Part shown: positions 1 through 11,400 of the stretch, in pieces | Layout of the letters: the number at the start of each line of letters is the position of its first letter | Numbering within the stretch: the stretch's first letter is position 1 | Assembly: GCA_037783545.1 (NCBI GenBank) | Contig: JBBELK010000506.1 | Coordinates: forward strand, 1-64,000 | Length of the DNA stretch: 64,000 nucleotides | Source: Henricia sp. BOLD:AAB3569 | Taxonomy: Eukaryota > Echinodermata > Asteroidea > Spinulosida > Echinasteridae | Direction of reading: 5' to 3' | Notes under the pieces: model-generated | Seen by the model: only the letters and a program-made list of their open reading frames with translations | Database searches by the model: none | Told to the model about the DNA's origin: nothing | Position numbers and translations under genes: made by a program

Positions 1-9
1 CACTTGTCA

Positions 10-54
10 TAAAAAATTGACAGACTTTCGCCGGGAAATGGCAGAGAAATTTCA
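10..54 (+). repeat. 45-bp segment identical in the two family consensuses (example copy)
   Basis: From TAAAAAATTG to GAAATTTCA the consensus monomers of both families are identical. It includes a 13-bp dyad TTTC-GCCGG-GAAA at 26-38, with perfect 4-bp arms around a 5-bp centre, loosely resembling E2F-type dyads. The A-run at 11-16 is the most variable part among copies, mainly through A-to-C changes (AACAAA, ACAAAA, AAACAA) seen in both families. No function is demonstrated by sequence alone. Confidence 0.65.
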
Positions 55-155
55 AAGTTTAGAAAAAACTGGGTTGAGGCTTCCTGACTGCTCTCACGCA
101 AACCGTGGCTGTCTGTACACACCTCTTTGGGGTACTCCTGAGTTGTGCGCATGCT

Positions 156-170
156 CAGTCATTCGGACTG
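156..170. other. Small hairpin CAGTC-ATTCG-GACTG, one per monomer (example copy)
   Basis: Every family A monomer has a 5-bp perfect stem with a 5-nt loop here. In family B the single change A to C (CAGTCCTTCGGACTG, first seen at 25343-25357) lengthens the stem to CAGTCC/GGACTG with a TTC loop. It sits two bases after an alternating purine-pyrimidine run of 11 bases (TGTGCGCATGC at 144-154 in this copy, 25331-25341 at the boundary). A stem this short is common by chance; it is noted because it lies directly beside the A/B breakpoint. Confidence 0.45.
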
Positions 171-201
171 TCGTTAACGCACCGCAGTTTGGCTCGGCAA
201 T

Positions 202-277
202 TTGGTCAAAGTGTGGTCCAAACGTCGGCAAATTTGGAGGTCGAAAAATGTTCCGACGAACTTCAAATTTTGCATGC
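202..277 (+). repeat. 76-bp segment identical in the two family consensuses (example copy)
   Basis: This is the copy in the first monomer; equivalents occur in every intact monomer. From TTGGTCAAAG to GCATGC the family A and family B consensus sequences agree at all 76 positions, although they differ at about 28 positions elsewhere in the monomer. The segment contains the perfect inverted repeat TCCAAA (217-222) / TTTGGA (233-238) with a 10-bp spacer, and CGTCGG (223-228) / CCGACG (253-258) with a 24-bp spacer. Individual copies do carry private changes, so it is not immutable. Constraint by a bound protein and local gene conversion are both possible readings. Confidence 0.75.
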
Positions 278-1430
278 CCTAAACTCTCTATATTGCGCAC
301 TTGTCATAAAAAATTGACAGACTTTCGCCGGGAAATGGCAGAGAAATTTCAAAGTCTAGAAAAAACTGGGTTGAGGCTTCCTGACTGCTCTCACGCAAAC
401 CGTGGCTGTCTGTACACACCTCTTTGGGGTACTCCTGAGTTGTGCGCATGCTCAGTCATTCGGACTGTCGTTAACGCACCGCAGTTTGGCTCGGCAATTT
501 GGTCAAAGTGTGGTCCAAACGTCGGCAAATTTGGAGGTCGAAAAATGTTCCGACGAACTTCACATTTTGCATGCCCTAAACTCTCTATATTGCGCACTTG
601 TCATAAAAAATTGACAGACTTTCGCCGGGAAATGGCAGAGAAATTTCAAAGTTTAGAAAAAACTGGGTTGAGGCTTCCTGACTGCTCTCACGCAAACCGT
701 GGTTGTCTTTACACACCTCTTTGGGGTACTCCTGAGTTGTGCGCATGCTCAGTCATTCGGACTGTCGTTAACGCACCGCAGTTTGGCTCGGCAATTTGGT
801 CAAAGTGTGGTCCAAACGTCGGCAAATTTGGAGGTCGAAAAATGTTCCGACGAACTTCAAATTTTGCATGCCCTAAACTCTCTATATTGCGCACTTGTCA
901 TAACAAAATTGACAGACTTTCGCCGGGAAATGGCAGAGAAATTTCAAAGTTTAGAAAAAAACTGGGTTGAGGCTTCTTGACTGCTCTCACGCAAACCGTG
1001 GCTGTCTGTACACACCTCTTTGGGGTACTCCTGAGTTGTGCGCATGCTCAGTCATTCGGACTGTCGTTAACGCACCGCAGTTTGGCTCGGCAATTTGGTC
1101 AAAGTGTTGTCCAAACGTCGGCAAATTTGGAGGTCGAAAAATGTTCCGACGAACTTCAAATTTTGCATGCCCTAAACTCTCTATATTGCGCACTTGTCAT
1201 AAAAAAATTGACAGACTTTCGCCGGGAAATGGCAGAGAAATTTCAAAGTTTAGAAAAAAACTGGGTTGAGGCTTCCTGACTGCCTCTCACGCAAACCGTG
1301 GCTGTCTGTACACACCTCTTTGGGGTACTCCTGAGTTGTGCGCATGCTCAGTCATTCGGACTGTCGTTAACGCACCGCAGTTTGGCTCGGCAATTTGGTC
1401 AAAGTGTGGTCCAAACGTCGGCAAATTTGG

Positions 1431-3915
1431 ACGTCGAAAAAATGTTCCGACGAACTTCAAATTTTGCATGCCCTAAACTCTCTATATTGCGCACTTGTCA
1501 TACAAAATTGACAGACTTTCGCCGGGAAATGGCAGAGAAATTTCAAAGTTTAGAAAAAAACTGGGTTGAGGCTTCCTGACTGCTCTCACGCAAACCGTGG
1601 CTGTCTGTACACACCTCTTTGGGGTACTCCTGAGTTGTGCGCATGCTCAGTCATTCGGACTGTCGTTAACGCACCGCAGTTTGGCTCGGCAATTTGGTCA
1701 AAGTGTGGTCCAAACGTCGGCAAATTTGGAGGTTGAAAAATGTTCCGACGAACTTCAAATTTTGCATGCCCTAAACTCTCTATATTGCGCACTTGTCATA
1801 AAAAATTGACAGACTTTCGCCGGGAAATGGCAGAGAAATTTCAAAGTTTAGAAAAAACTGGGTTGAGGCTTCCTGACTGCTCTCACGCAAACCGTGGCTG
1901 TCTGTACACACCTCTTTGGGGTACTCCTGAGTTGTGCGCATGCTCAGTCATTCGGACTGTCGTTAACGCACCGCAGTTTGGCTCGGCAATTTCGTCAAAG
2001 TGTGGTCCCAAACGTCGGCAAATTTGGAGGTCGAAAAAATGTTCCGACGAACTTCAAATTTTGCATGCCCTAAACTCTCTATATTGCGCACTTGTCATAA
2101 CAAATTGACAGACTTTCGCCGGGAAATGGCAGAGAAATTTCAAAGTTTAGAAAAAAACTGGGTTGAGGCTTCCTGACTGCTCTCACGCAAACCGTGGCTG
2201 TCTGTACACACCTCTTTGGGGTACTCCTGAGTTGTGCGCATGCTCAGTCATTCGGACTGTCGTTAACGCACCGCAGTTTTGGCTCGGCAATTTGGTCCAA
2301 AGTGTGGTCCAAACGTCGGCAAATTTGGAGGTCGAAAAATGTTCCGACGAACTTCAAATTTTGCATGCCCTAAACTCTCTATATTGCGCACTTGTCATAA
2401 ACAAATTGACAGACTTTCGCCGAGAAATGGCAGAGAAATTTCAAAGTTTAGAAAAAACTGGGTTGAGGCTTCCTGACTGCTCTCACGCAAACCGTGGCTG
2501 TCTGTACACACCTCTTTGGGGTACTCCTGAGTTGTGCGCATGCTCAGTCATTCGGACTGACGTTAACGCACCGCAGTTTGGCTCGGCAATTTGGTCAAAG
2601 TGTGGTCCAAACGTCGGCAAATTTGGAGGTCGAAAAATGTTCCGACGAACTTCAAATTTTGCATGCCCTAAACTCTCTATATTGCGCACTTGTCATAAAA
2701 AATTGACAGACTTTCGCCGGGAAATGGCAGAGAAATTTCAAAGTTTAGAAAAAACTGGGTTGAGGCTTCCTGACTGCTCTCACGCAAACCGTGGCTGTCT
2801 GTACACACCTCTTTGGGGTACTCCTGAGTTGTGCGCATGCTCAGTCATTCGGACTGTCGTTAACGCACCGCAGTTTGGCTCGGCAATTTGGTCAAAGTGT
2901 GGTCCAAACGTCGGCAAATTTGGACGTCGAAAAATGTTCCGACGAACTTCAAATTTTGCATGCCCTAAACTCTCTATATTGCGCACTTGTCATACAAAAT
3001 TGACAGACTTTCGCCGGGAAATGGCAGAGAAATTTCAAAGTTTAGAAAAAACTGGGTTGAGGCTTCCTGACTGCTCTCACGCAAACCGTGGCTGTCTGTA
3101 CACACCTCTTTGGGGTACTCCTGAGTTGTGCGCATGCTCAGTCATTCGGACTGTCGTTAACGCACCGCAGTTTGGCTCGGCAATTTGGTCAAAGTGTGGT
3201 CCAAACGTCGGCAAATTTGGAGGTTGAAAAATGTTCCGACGAACTTCAAATTTTGCATGCCCTAAACTCTCTATATTGCGCACTTGTCATAAAAAATTGA
3301 CAGACTTTCGCCGGGAAATGGCAGAGAAATTTCAAAGTTTAGAAAAAACTGGGTTGAGGCTTCCTGACTGCTCTCACGCAAACCGTGGCTGTCTGTACAC
3401 ACCTCTTTGGGGTACTCCTGAGTTGTGCGCATGCTCAGTCATTCGGACTGTCGTTAACGCACCGCAGTTTGGCTCGGCAATTTGGTCAAAGTGTGGTCCA
3501 AACGTCGGCAAATTTGGAGGTCGAAAAATGTTCCGACGAACTTCAAATTTTGCATGCCCTAAACTCTCTATATTGCGCACTTGTCATAACAAATTGACAG
3601 ACTTTCGCCGGGAAATGGCAGAGAAATTTCAAAGTTTAGAAAAAAACTGGGTTGAGGCTTCCTGACTGCTCTCACGCAAACCGTGGCTGTCTGTACACAC
3701 CTCTTTGGGGTACTCCTGAGTTGTGCGCATGCTCAGTCATTCGGACTGTCGTTAACGCACCGCAGTTTGGCTCGGCAATTTGGTCAAAGTGTGGTCCAAA
3801 CGTCGGCAAATTTGGAGGTCGAAAAATGTTCCGACGAACTTCAAATTTTGCATGCCCTAAACTCTCTATATTGCGCACTTGTCATAAACAAATTGACAGA
3901 CTTTCGCCGAGAAAT
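1431..3915 (+). repeat. Family A 5-mer higher-order repeat, two copies, about 1,490 bp apart
   Basis: Five diagnostic variants occur in the same order twice: GGACGTCG (1431 and 2924), CATACAAAATT (1499 and 2991), GGAGGTTGAAAA (1731 and 3222), CATAACAAATT (about 2096 and 3586), and CATAAACAAATT with CGCCGAGAAATGG (about 2396 and 3883). The offsets of 1,487-1,493 bp correspond to five monomers plus or minus private single-base indels. The left copy holds most of those indels, including GGTCCCAAACG, GCAGTTTTGG and GGTCCAAAGTG, while the right copy is cleaner. Confidence 0.85.
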
Positions 3916-6669
3916 GGCAGAGAAATTTCAAAGTTTAGAAAAAACTGGGTTGAGGCTTCCTGACTGCTCTCACGCAAACCGTGGCTGTCTGTACACACCT
4001 CTTTGGGGTACTCCTGAGTTGTGCGCATGCTCAGTCATTCGGACTGTCGTTAACGCACCGCAGTTTGGCTCGGCAATTTGGTCAAAGTGTGGTCCAAACG
4101 TCGGCAAATTTGGAGGTCGAAAAATGTTCCGACGAACTTCAAATTTTGCATGCCCTAAACTCTCTATATTGCGCACTTGTCATAAAAAATTGACAGACTT
4201 TCGCCGGGAAATGGCAGAGAAATTTCAAAGTTTAGAAAAAACTGGGTTGAGGCTTCCTGACTGCTCTCACGCAAACCGTGGCTGTCTGTACACACCTCTT
4301 TGGGGTACTCCTGAGTTGTGCGCATGCTCAGTCATTCGGACTGTCGTTAACGCACCGCAGTTTGGCTCGGCAATTTGGTCAAAGTGTGGTCCAAACGTCG
4401 GCAAATTTGGATGTCGAAAAATGTTCCGACGAACTTCAAATTTTGCATGCCCTAAACTCTCTATATTGCGCACTTGTCATAACAAATTGACAGACTTTCG
4501 CCGGGAAATGGCAGAGAAATTTCAAAGTTTAGAAAAAACTGGGTTGAGGCTTCCTGACTGCTCTCACGCAAACCGTGGCTGTCTGTACACACCTCTTTGG
4601 GGTACTCCTGAGTTGTGCGCATGCTCAGTCATTCGGACTGTCGTTAACGCACCGCAGTTTGGCTCGGCAATTTGGTCAAAGTGTGGTCCAAACGTCGGCA
4701 AATTTGGAGGTCGAAAAATGTTCCGACGAACTTCAAATTTTGCATGCCCTAAACTCTCTATATTGCGCACTTGTCATAAAAAATTGACAGACTTTCGCCG
4801 GGAAATGGCAGAGAAATTTCAAAGTTTAGAAAAAACTGGGTTGAGGCTTCCTGACTGCTCTCACGCAAACCGTGGCTGTCTGTACACACCTCTTTGGGGT
4901 ACTCCTGAGTTGTGCGCATGCTCAGTCATTCGGACTGTCGTTAACGCACCGCAGTTTGGCTCGGCAATTTGGTCAAAGTGTGGTCCAAACGTCGGCAAAT
5001 TTGGAGGTCGAAAAATGTTCCGACGAACTTCAAATTGTGCATGCCCTAAACTCTCTATATTGCGCACTTGTCATAAAAAATTGACAGACTTTCGCCGGGA
5101 AATGGCAGAGACATTTCAAAGTTTAGAAAAAACTGGGTTGAGGCTTCCTGACTGCTCTCACGCAAACCGTGGCTGTCTGTACACACCTCTTTGGGGTACT
5201 CCTGAGTTGTGCGCATGCTCAGTCATTCGGACTGTCGTTAACGCACCGCAGTTTGGCTCGGCAATTTGGTCAAAGTGTGGTCCAAACGTCGGCAAATTTG
5301 GAGGTCGAAAAATGTTCCGACGAACTTCAAATTTTGCATGCCCTAAACTCTCTATATTGCACACTTGTCATAAAAAATTGACAGACTTTCGCCGGGAAAT
5401 GGCAGAGAAATTTCAAAGTTTAGAAAAAACTGGGTTGAGGCTTCCTGACTGCTCTCACGCAAACCGTGGCTGTCTGTACACACCTCTTTGGGGTACTCCT
5501 GAGTTGTGCGCATGCTCAGTCATTCGGACTGTCGTTAACGCACCGCAGTTTGGCTCGGCAATTTGGTCAAAGTGTGGTCCAAACGTCGGCAAATTTGGAG
5601 GTCGAAAATTGTTCCGACGAACTTCAAATTTTGCATGCCCTAAACTCTCTATATTGCGCACTTGTCATAAAAAAAATTGACAGACTTTCGCCGGGAAATG
5701 GCAGAGAAATTTCAAAGTTTAGAAAAAACTGGGTTGAGGCTTCCTGACTGCTCTCACGCAAACCGTGGCTGTCTGTACACACCTCTTTGGGGTACTCCTG
5801 AGTTGTGCGCATGCTCAGTCATTCGGACTGTCGTTAACGCACCGCAGTTTGGCTCGGCAATTTGGTCAAAGTGTGGTCCAAACGTCGGCAAATTTGGAGG
5901 TCGAAAAATGTTCCGACGAACTTCAAATTTTGCATGCCCTAAACTCTCTATATTGCGCACTTGTCATAACAAATTGACAGACTTTCGCCGGGAAATGGCA
6001 GAGAAATTTCAAAGTTTAGAAAAAAATGGGTTGAGGCTTCCTGACTGCTCTCACGCAAACCGTGGCTGTCTGTACACACCTCTTTGGGGTACTCCTGAGT
6101 TGTGCGCATGCTCAGTCATTCGGACTGTCGTTAACGCACCGCAGTTTTGCTCGGCAATTTGGTCAAAGTGTGGTCCAAACGTCGGCAAATTTGGAGGTCG
6201 AAAAATGTTCCGACGAACGTCAAATTTTGCATGCCCTAAACTCTCTATATTGCGCACTTGTCATAAAAAATTGACAGACTTTCGCCGGGAAATGGCAGAG
6301 AAATTTCAAAGTTTAGAAAAAACTGGGTTGAGGCTTCCTGACTGCTCTCACGCAAACCGTGGCTGTCTGTACACACCTCTTTGGGGTACTCCTGAGTTGT
6401 GCGCATGCTCAGTCATTCGGACTGTCGTTAACTCACCGCAGTTTGGCTCGGCAATTTGGTCAAAGTGTGGTCCAAACGTCGGCAAATTTGGAGGTCGAAA
6501 AATGTTCCGACGAACTTCAAATTTTGCATGCCCTAAACTCTCTATATTGCGCACTTGTCATAAAAAATTGACAGACTTTCGCCGGGAAATGGCAGAGAAA
6601 TTTCAAAGTTTAGAAAAAACTGGGTTGAGGCTTCCTGACTGCTCTCACGCAAACCGTGGCTGTCTGTAC

Positions 6670-6980
6670 ACACCTCTCTTTGGGGTACTCCTGAGTTGTG
6701 CGCATGCTCAGTCATTCGGACTGTCGTTAACGCACCGCAGTTTGGCTCGGCAATTTGGTCAAAGTGTGGTCCAAACGTCGGCAAATTTGGAGGTCGAAAA
6801 ATGTTCCGACGAACTTCAAATTTTGCATGCCCTAAACTCTCTATATTGCGCACTTGTCATAAAAAATTGACAGACTTTCGCCGGGAAATGGCAGAGAAAT
6901 TTCAAAGTTTAGAAAAAACTGGGTTGAGGCTTCCTGACTGCTCTCACGCAAACCGTTGCTGTCTGTACACACCTCTCTTT
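6670..6980 (+). repeat. Adjacent monomers sharing a 2-bp CT insertion
   Basis: ACACCTCTCTTTGGGG replaces ACACCTCTTTGGGG at about 6670 and again at about 6969, one monomer later. The insertion makes both monomers 299 bp and shifts the long sense frame each time. Two neighbouring copies with the same rare indel suggest a local single-monomer duplication after the insertion arose. Confidence 0.85.
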
Positions 6981-8479
6981 GGGGTACTCCTGAGTTGTGC
7001 GCATGCTCAGTCATTCGGACTGTCGTTAACGCACCGCAGTTTGGCTCGGCAATTTGGTCAAAGTGTGGTCCAAACGTCGGCAAATTTGGAGGTCGAAAAA
7101 TGTTCCGACGAACTTCAAATTTTGCATGCCCTAAACTCTCTATATTGCGCACTTGTCATAAAAAATTGACAGACTTTCGCCGGGAAATGGCAGAGAAATT
7201 TCAAAGTTTAGAAAAAACTGGGTTGAGGCTTCCTGACTGCTCTCACGCAAACCGTGGCTGTCTGTACACACCTCTTTGGGGTACTCCTGAGTTGTGCGCA
7301 TGCTCAGTCATTCGGACTGTCGTTAACGCACCGCAGTTTGGCTCGGCAATTTGGTCAAAGTGTGGTCCAAACGTCGGCAAATTGGGAGGTCGAAAAATGT
7401 TCCGACGAACTTCAAATTTTGCATGCCCTAAACTCTCTATATTGCGCACTTGTCATAAAAAATTGACAGACTTTCGCCGGGAAATGGCAGAGAAATTTCA
7501 AAGTTTAGAAAAAACTGGGTTGAGGCTTCCTGACTGCTCTCACGCAAACCGTGGCTGTCTGTACACACCTCTTTGGGGTACTCCTGAGTTGTGCGCATGC
7601 TCAGTCATTCGGACTGTCGTTAACGCACCGCAGTTTGGCTCGGCAATTTGGTCAAAGTGTGGTCCAAACGTCGGCAAATTTGGAGGTCGAAAAATGTTCC
7701 GACGAACTTCAAATTTTGCATGCCCTAAACTCTCTATATTGCGCACTTGTCATAAAAAATTGACAGACTTTCGCCGGGAAATGGCAGAGAAATTTCAAAG
7801 TTTAGAAAAAACTGGGTTGAGGCTTCCTGACTGCTCTCACGCAAACCGTGGCTGTCTGTACACACCTCTTTGGGGTACTCCTGAGTTGTGCGCATGCTCA
7901 GTCATTCGGACTGTCGTTAACGCACCGCAGTTTGGCTCGGCAATTTGGTCAAAGTGTGGTCCAAACGTCGGCAAATTTGGAGGTCGAAAAATGTTCCGAC
8001 GAACTTCAAATTTTGCATGCCCTAAACTCTCTATATTGCGCACTTGTCATAACAAATTGACAGACTTTCGCCGGGAAATGGCAGAGAAATTTCAAAGTTT
8101 AGACAAAACTGGGTTGAGGCTTCCTGACTGCTCTCACGCAAACCGTGGCTGTCTGTACACACCTCTTTGGGGTACTCCTGAGTTGTGCGCATGCTCAGTC
8201 ATTCGGACTGTCGTTAACGCACCGCAGTTTGGCTCGGCAATTTGGTCAAAGTGTGGTCCAAACGTAGGCAAATTTGGAGGTCGAAAAATGTTCCGACGAA
8301 CTTCAAATTTTGCATGCCCTAAACTCTCTATATTGCGCACTTGTCATAAAAAATTGACAGACTTTCGCCGGGAAATGGCAGAAAAATTTCAAAGTTTAGA
8401 AAAAACTGGGTTGAGGCTTCCTGACTGCTCTCACGCAAACCGTGGCTGTCTGTAGACACCTCTTTGGGGTACTCCTGAG

Positions 8480-11400
8480 TTGTGCGCATGCTCAGTCATT
8501 CGGACTGTCGTTAACGCACCGCAGTTTGGCTCGGCAATTTGGTCAAAGTGTGGTCCAAACGTCGGCAAATTTGGAGGTCGAAAAATGTTCCGACGAACTT
8601 CAAATTTTGCATGCCCTAAACTCTCTATATTGCGCACTTGTCATAAAAAATTGACAGACTTTCGCCGGGAAATGGCAGAGAAATTTCAAAGTTTAGAAAA
8701 AACTGGGTTGAGGCTTCCTGACTGCTCTCACGCAAACCGTGGCTGTCTGTACACACCTCTTTGGGGTACTCCTGAGTTGTGCGCATGCTCAGTCATTCGG
8801 ACTGTCGTTAACGCACCGCAGTTTGGCTCGGCAATTTGGTCAAAGTGTGGTCCAAACGTCGGCAAATTTGGAGGTCGAAAAATGTTCCGACGAACTTCAA
8901 ATTTTGCATGCCCTAAACTCTCTATATTGCGCACTTGTCATAAAAAATTGACAGACTTTCGCCGGGAAATGGCAGAGAAATTTCAAAGTTTAGACAAAAC
9001 TGGGTTGAGGCTTCCTGACTGCTCTCACGCAAACCGTGGCTGTCTGTACACACCTCTTTGGGGTACTCCTGAGTTGTGCGCATGCTCAGTCATTCGGACT
9101 GTCGTTAACGCACCGCAGTTTGGCTCGGCAATTTGGTCAAAGTGTGGTCCAAACGTCGGCAAATTTGGAGGTCGAAAAATGTTCCGACGAACTTCAAATT
9201 TTGCATGCCCTAAACTCTCTATATTGCGCACTTGTCATAACAAATTGACAGACTTTCGCCGGGAAATGGCAGAGAAATTTCAAAGTTTAGAAAAAACTGG
9301 GTTGAGGCTTCCTGACTGCTCTCACGCAAACCGTGGCTGTCTGTACACACCTCTTTGGGGTACTCCTGAGTTGTGCGCATGCTCAGTCATTCGGACTGTC
9401 GTTAACGCACCGCAGTTTGGCTCGGCAATTTGGTCAAAGTGTGGTCCAAACGTCGGCAAATTTGGAGGTCGAAAAATGTTCCGACGAACTTCAAATTTGG
9501 CATGCCCTAAACTCTCTATATTGCGCACTTGTCATAAAAAATTGATAGACTTTCGCCGGGAAATGGCAGAGAAATTTCAAAGTTTAGAAAAAACTGGGTT
9601 GAGGCTTCCTGACTGCTCTCACGCAAACCGTGGCTGTCTGTACACACCTCTTTGGGGTACTCCTGAGTTGTGCGCATGCTCAGTCATTCGGACTGTCGTT
9701 AACGCACCGCAGTTTGGCTCGGCAATTTGGTCAAAGTGTGGTCCAAACGTCGGCAAATTTGGAGGTCGAAAAATGTTCCGACGAACTTCAAATTTTGCAT
9801 GCCCTAAACTCTCTATATTGCGCACTTGTCATAAAAAATGGACAGACTTTCGCCGGGAAATGGCAGAGAAATTTCAAAGTTTAGAAAAAACTGGGTTGAG
9901 GCTTCCTGACTGCTCTCACGCAAACCGTGGCTGTCTGTACACACCTCTTTGGGGTACTCCTGAGTTGTGCGCATGCTCAGTCATTCGGACTGTCGTTAAC
10001 GCACCGCAGTTTGGCTCGGCAATTTGGTCAAAGTGTGGTCCAAACGTCGGCAAATTTGGAGGTCGAAAAATGTTCCGACGAACTTCAAATTTTGCATGCC
10101 CTAAACTCTCTATATTGCGCACTTGTCATAAAAAATTGACAGACTTTCGCCGGGAAATGGCAGAGAAATTTCAAAGTTTAGAAAAAACTGGGTTGAGGCT
10201 TCCTGACTGCTCTCACGCAAACCGTGGCTGTCTGTACACACCTCTTTGGGGTACTCCTGAGTTGTGCGCATGCTCAGTCATTCGGACTGTCGTTAACGCA
10301 CCGCAGTTTGGCTCGGCAATTTGGTCAAAGTGTGGTCCAAACGTCGGCAAATTTGGAGGTCGAAAAATGTTCCGACGAACTTCAAATTTTGCATGCCCTA
10401 AACTCTCTATATTGCGCACTTGTCATAAAAAATTGACAGACTTTCGCCGGGAAATGGCAGAGAAATTTCAAAGTTTAGACAGAACTGGGTTGAGGCTTCC
10501 TGACTGCTCTCACGCAAACCGTGGCTGTCTGTACACACCTCTTTGGGGTACTCCTGAGTTGTGCGCATGCTCAGTCATTCGGACTGTCGTTAACGCACCG
10601 CAGTTTGGCTCGGCAATTTGGTCAAAGTGTGGTCCAAACGTCGGCAAATTTGGAGGTCGAAAAATGTTCCGACGAACTTCAAATTTTGCATGCCCTAAAC
10701 TCTCTATATTGCGCACTTGTCATAACAAATTGACAGACTTTCGCCGGGAAATGGCAGAGAAATTTCAAAGTTTAGAAAAAACTGGGTTGAGGCTTCCTGA
10801 CTGCTCTCACGCAAACCGTGGCTGTCTGTACACACCTCTTTGGGGTACTCCTGAGTTGTGCGCATGCTCAGTCATGCGGACTGTCGTTAACGCACCGCAG
10901 TTTGGCTCGGCAATTTGGTCAAAGTGTGGTCCAAACGTCGGCAAATTTGGAGGTCGAAAAATGTTCCGACGAACTTCAAATTTTGCATGCCCTAAACTCT
11001 CTATATTGCGCACTTGTCATAAAAAATTGACAGACTTTCGCCGGGAAATGGCAGAGAAATTTCAAAGTTTAAAAAAAACTGGGTTGAGGCTTCCTGACTG
11101 CTCTCACGCAAACCGTGGCTGTCTGTACACACCTCTTTGGGGTACTCCTGAGTTGTGCGCATGCTCAGTCATTCGGACTGTCGTTAACGCACCGCAGTTT
11201 GGCTCGGCAATTTGGTCAAAGTGTGGTCCAAACGTCGGCAAATTTGGAGGTCGAAAAATGTTCCGACGAACTTCAAATTTTGCATGCCCTAAACTCTCTA
11301 TATTGCGCACTTGTCATAAAAAATTGACAGACTTTCGCCGGGAAATGGCAGAGAAATTTCAAAGTTTAGAAAAAACTGGGTTGAGGCTTCCTGACTGCTC

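Noticed and set aside
20..60. CENP-B box as a sign of a centromere
   Set aside because: I looked for TTCG-N4-A-N2-CGGG on both strands. The nearest is the reverse complement of GTTCCGACGAA, which gives TTCG-N4-A but lacks the CGGG end. No intact box was found by eye.
1..297. Internal half-repeat of about 148 bp suggesting an ancestral dimer
   Set aside because: The two GCATGC sites in the monomer (149-154 and 272-277 in the first copy) are 123 and 174 bp apart, and their flanks do not align. No two-part structure is evident.
94..300. Antisense 68-codon frame present in nearly every monomer
   Set aside because: It is one of several overlapping frames over the same repeat, in both strands, with no domain and no sign of selection. 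Family B changes its length and end freely.
270..305. Promoter with a TATA-like element (CTCTATATTGCGC) in each monomer
   Set aside because: TCTATATTG is a weak match, no initiator, transcript or gene follows it, and short AT-rich runs are expected by chance. It is not supportable from sequence alone.
105..317. A 70-codon frame in each A monomer whose start (MAVCTHLFGVLLSCAHAQ) looks like a secretion signal
   Set aside because: It recurs by repetition alone, has no partner domain after the hydrophobic start, and corresponds to the same DNA as the other overlapping frames. The resemblance is best explained by chance.
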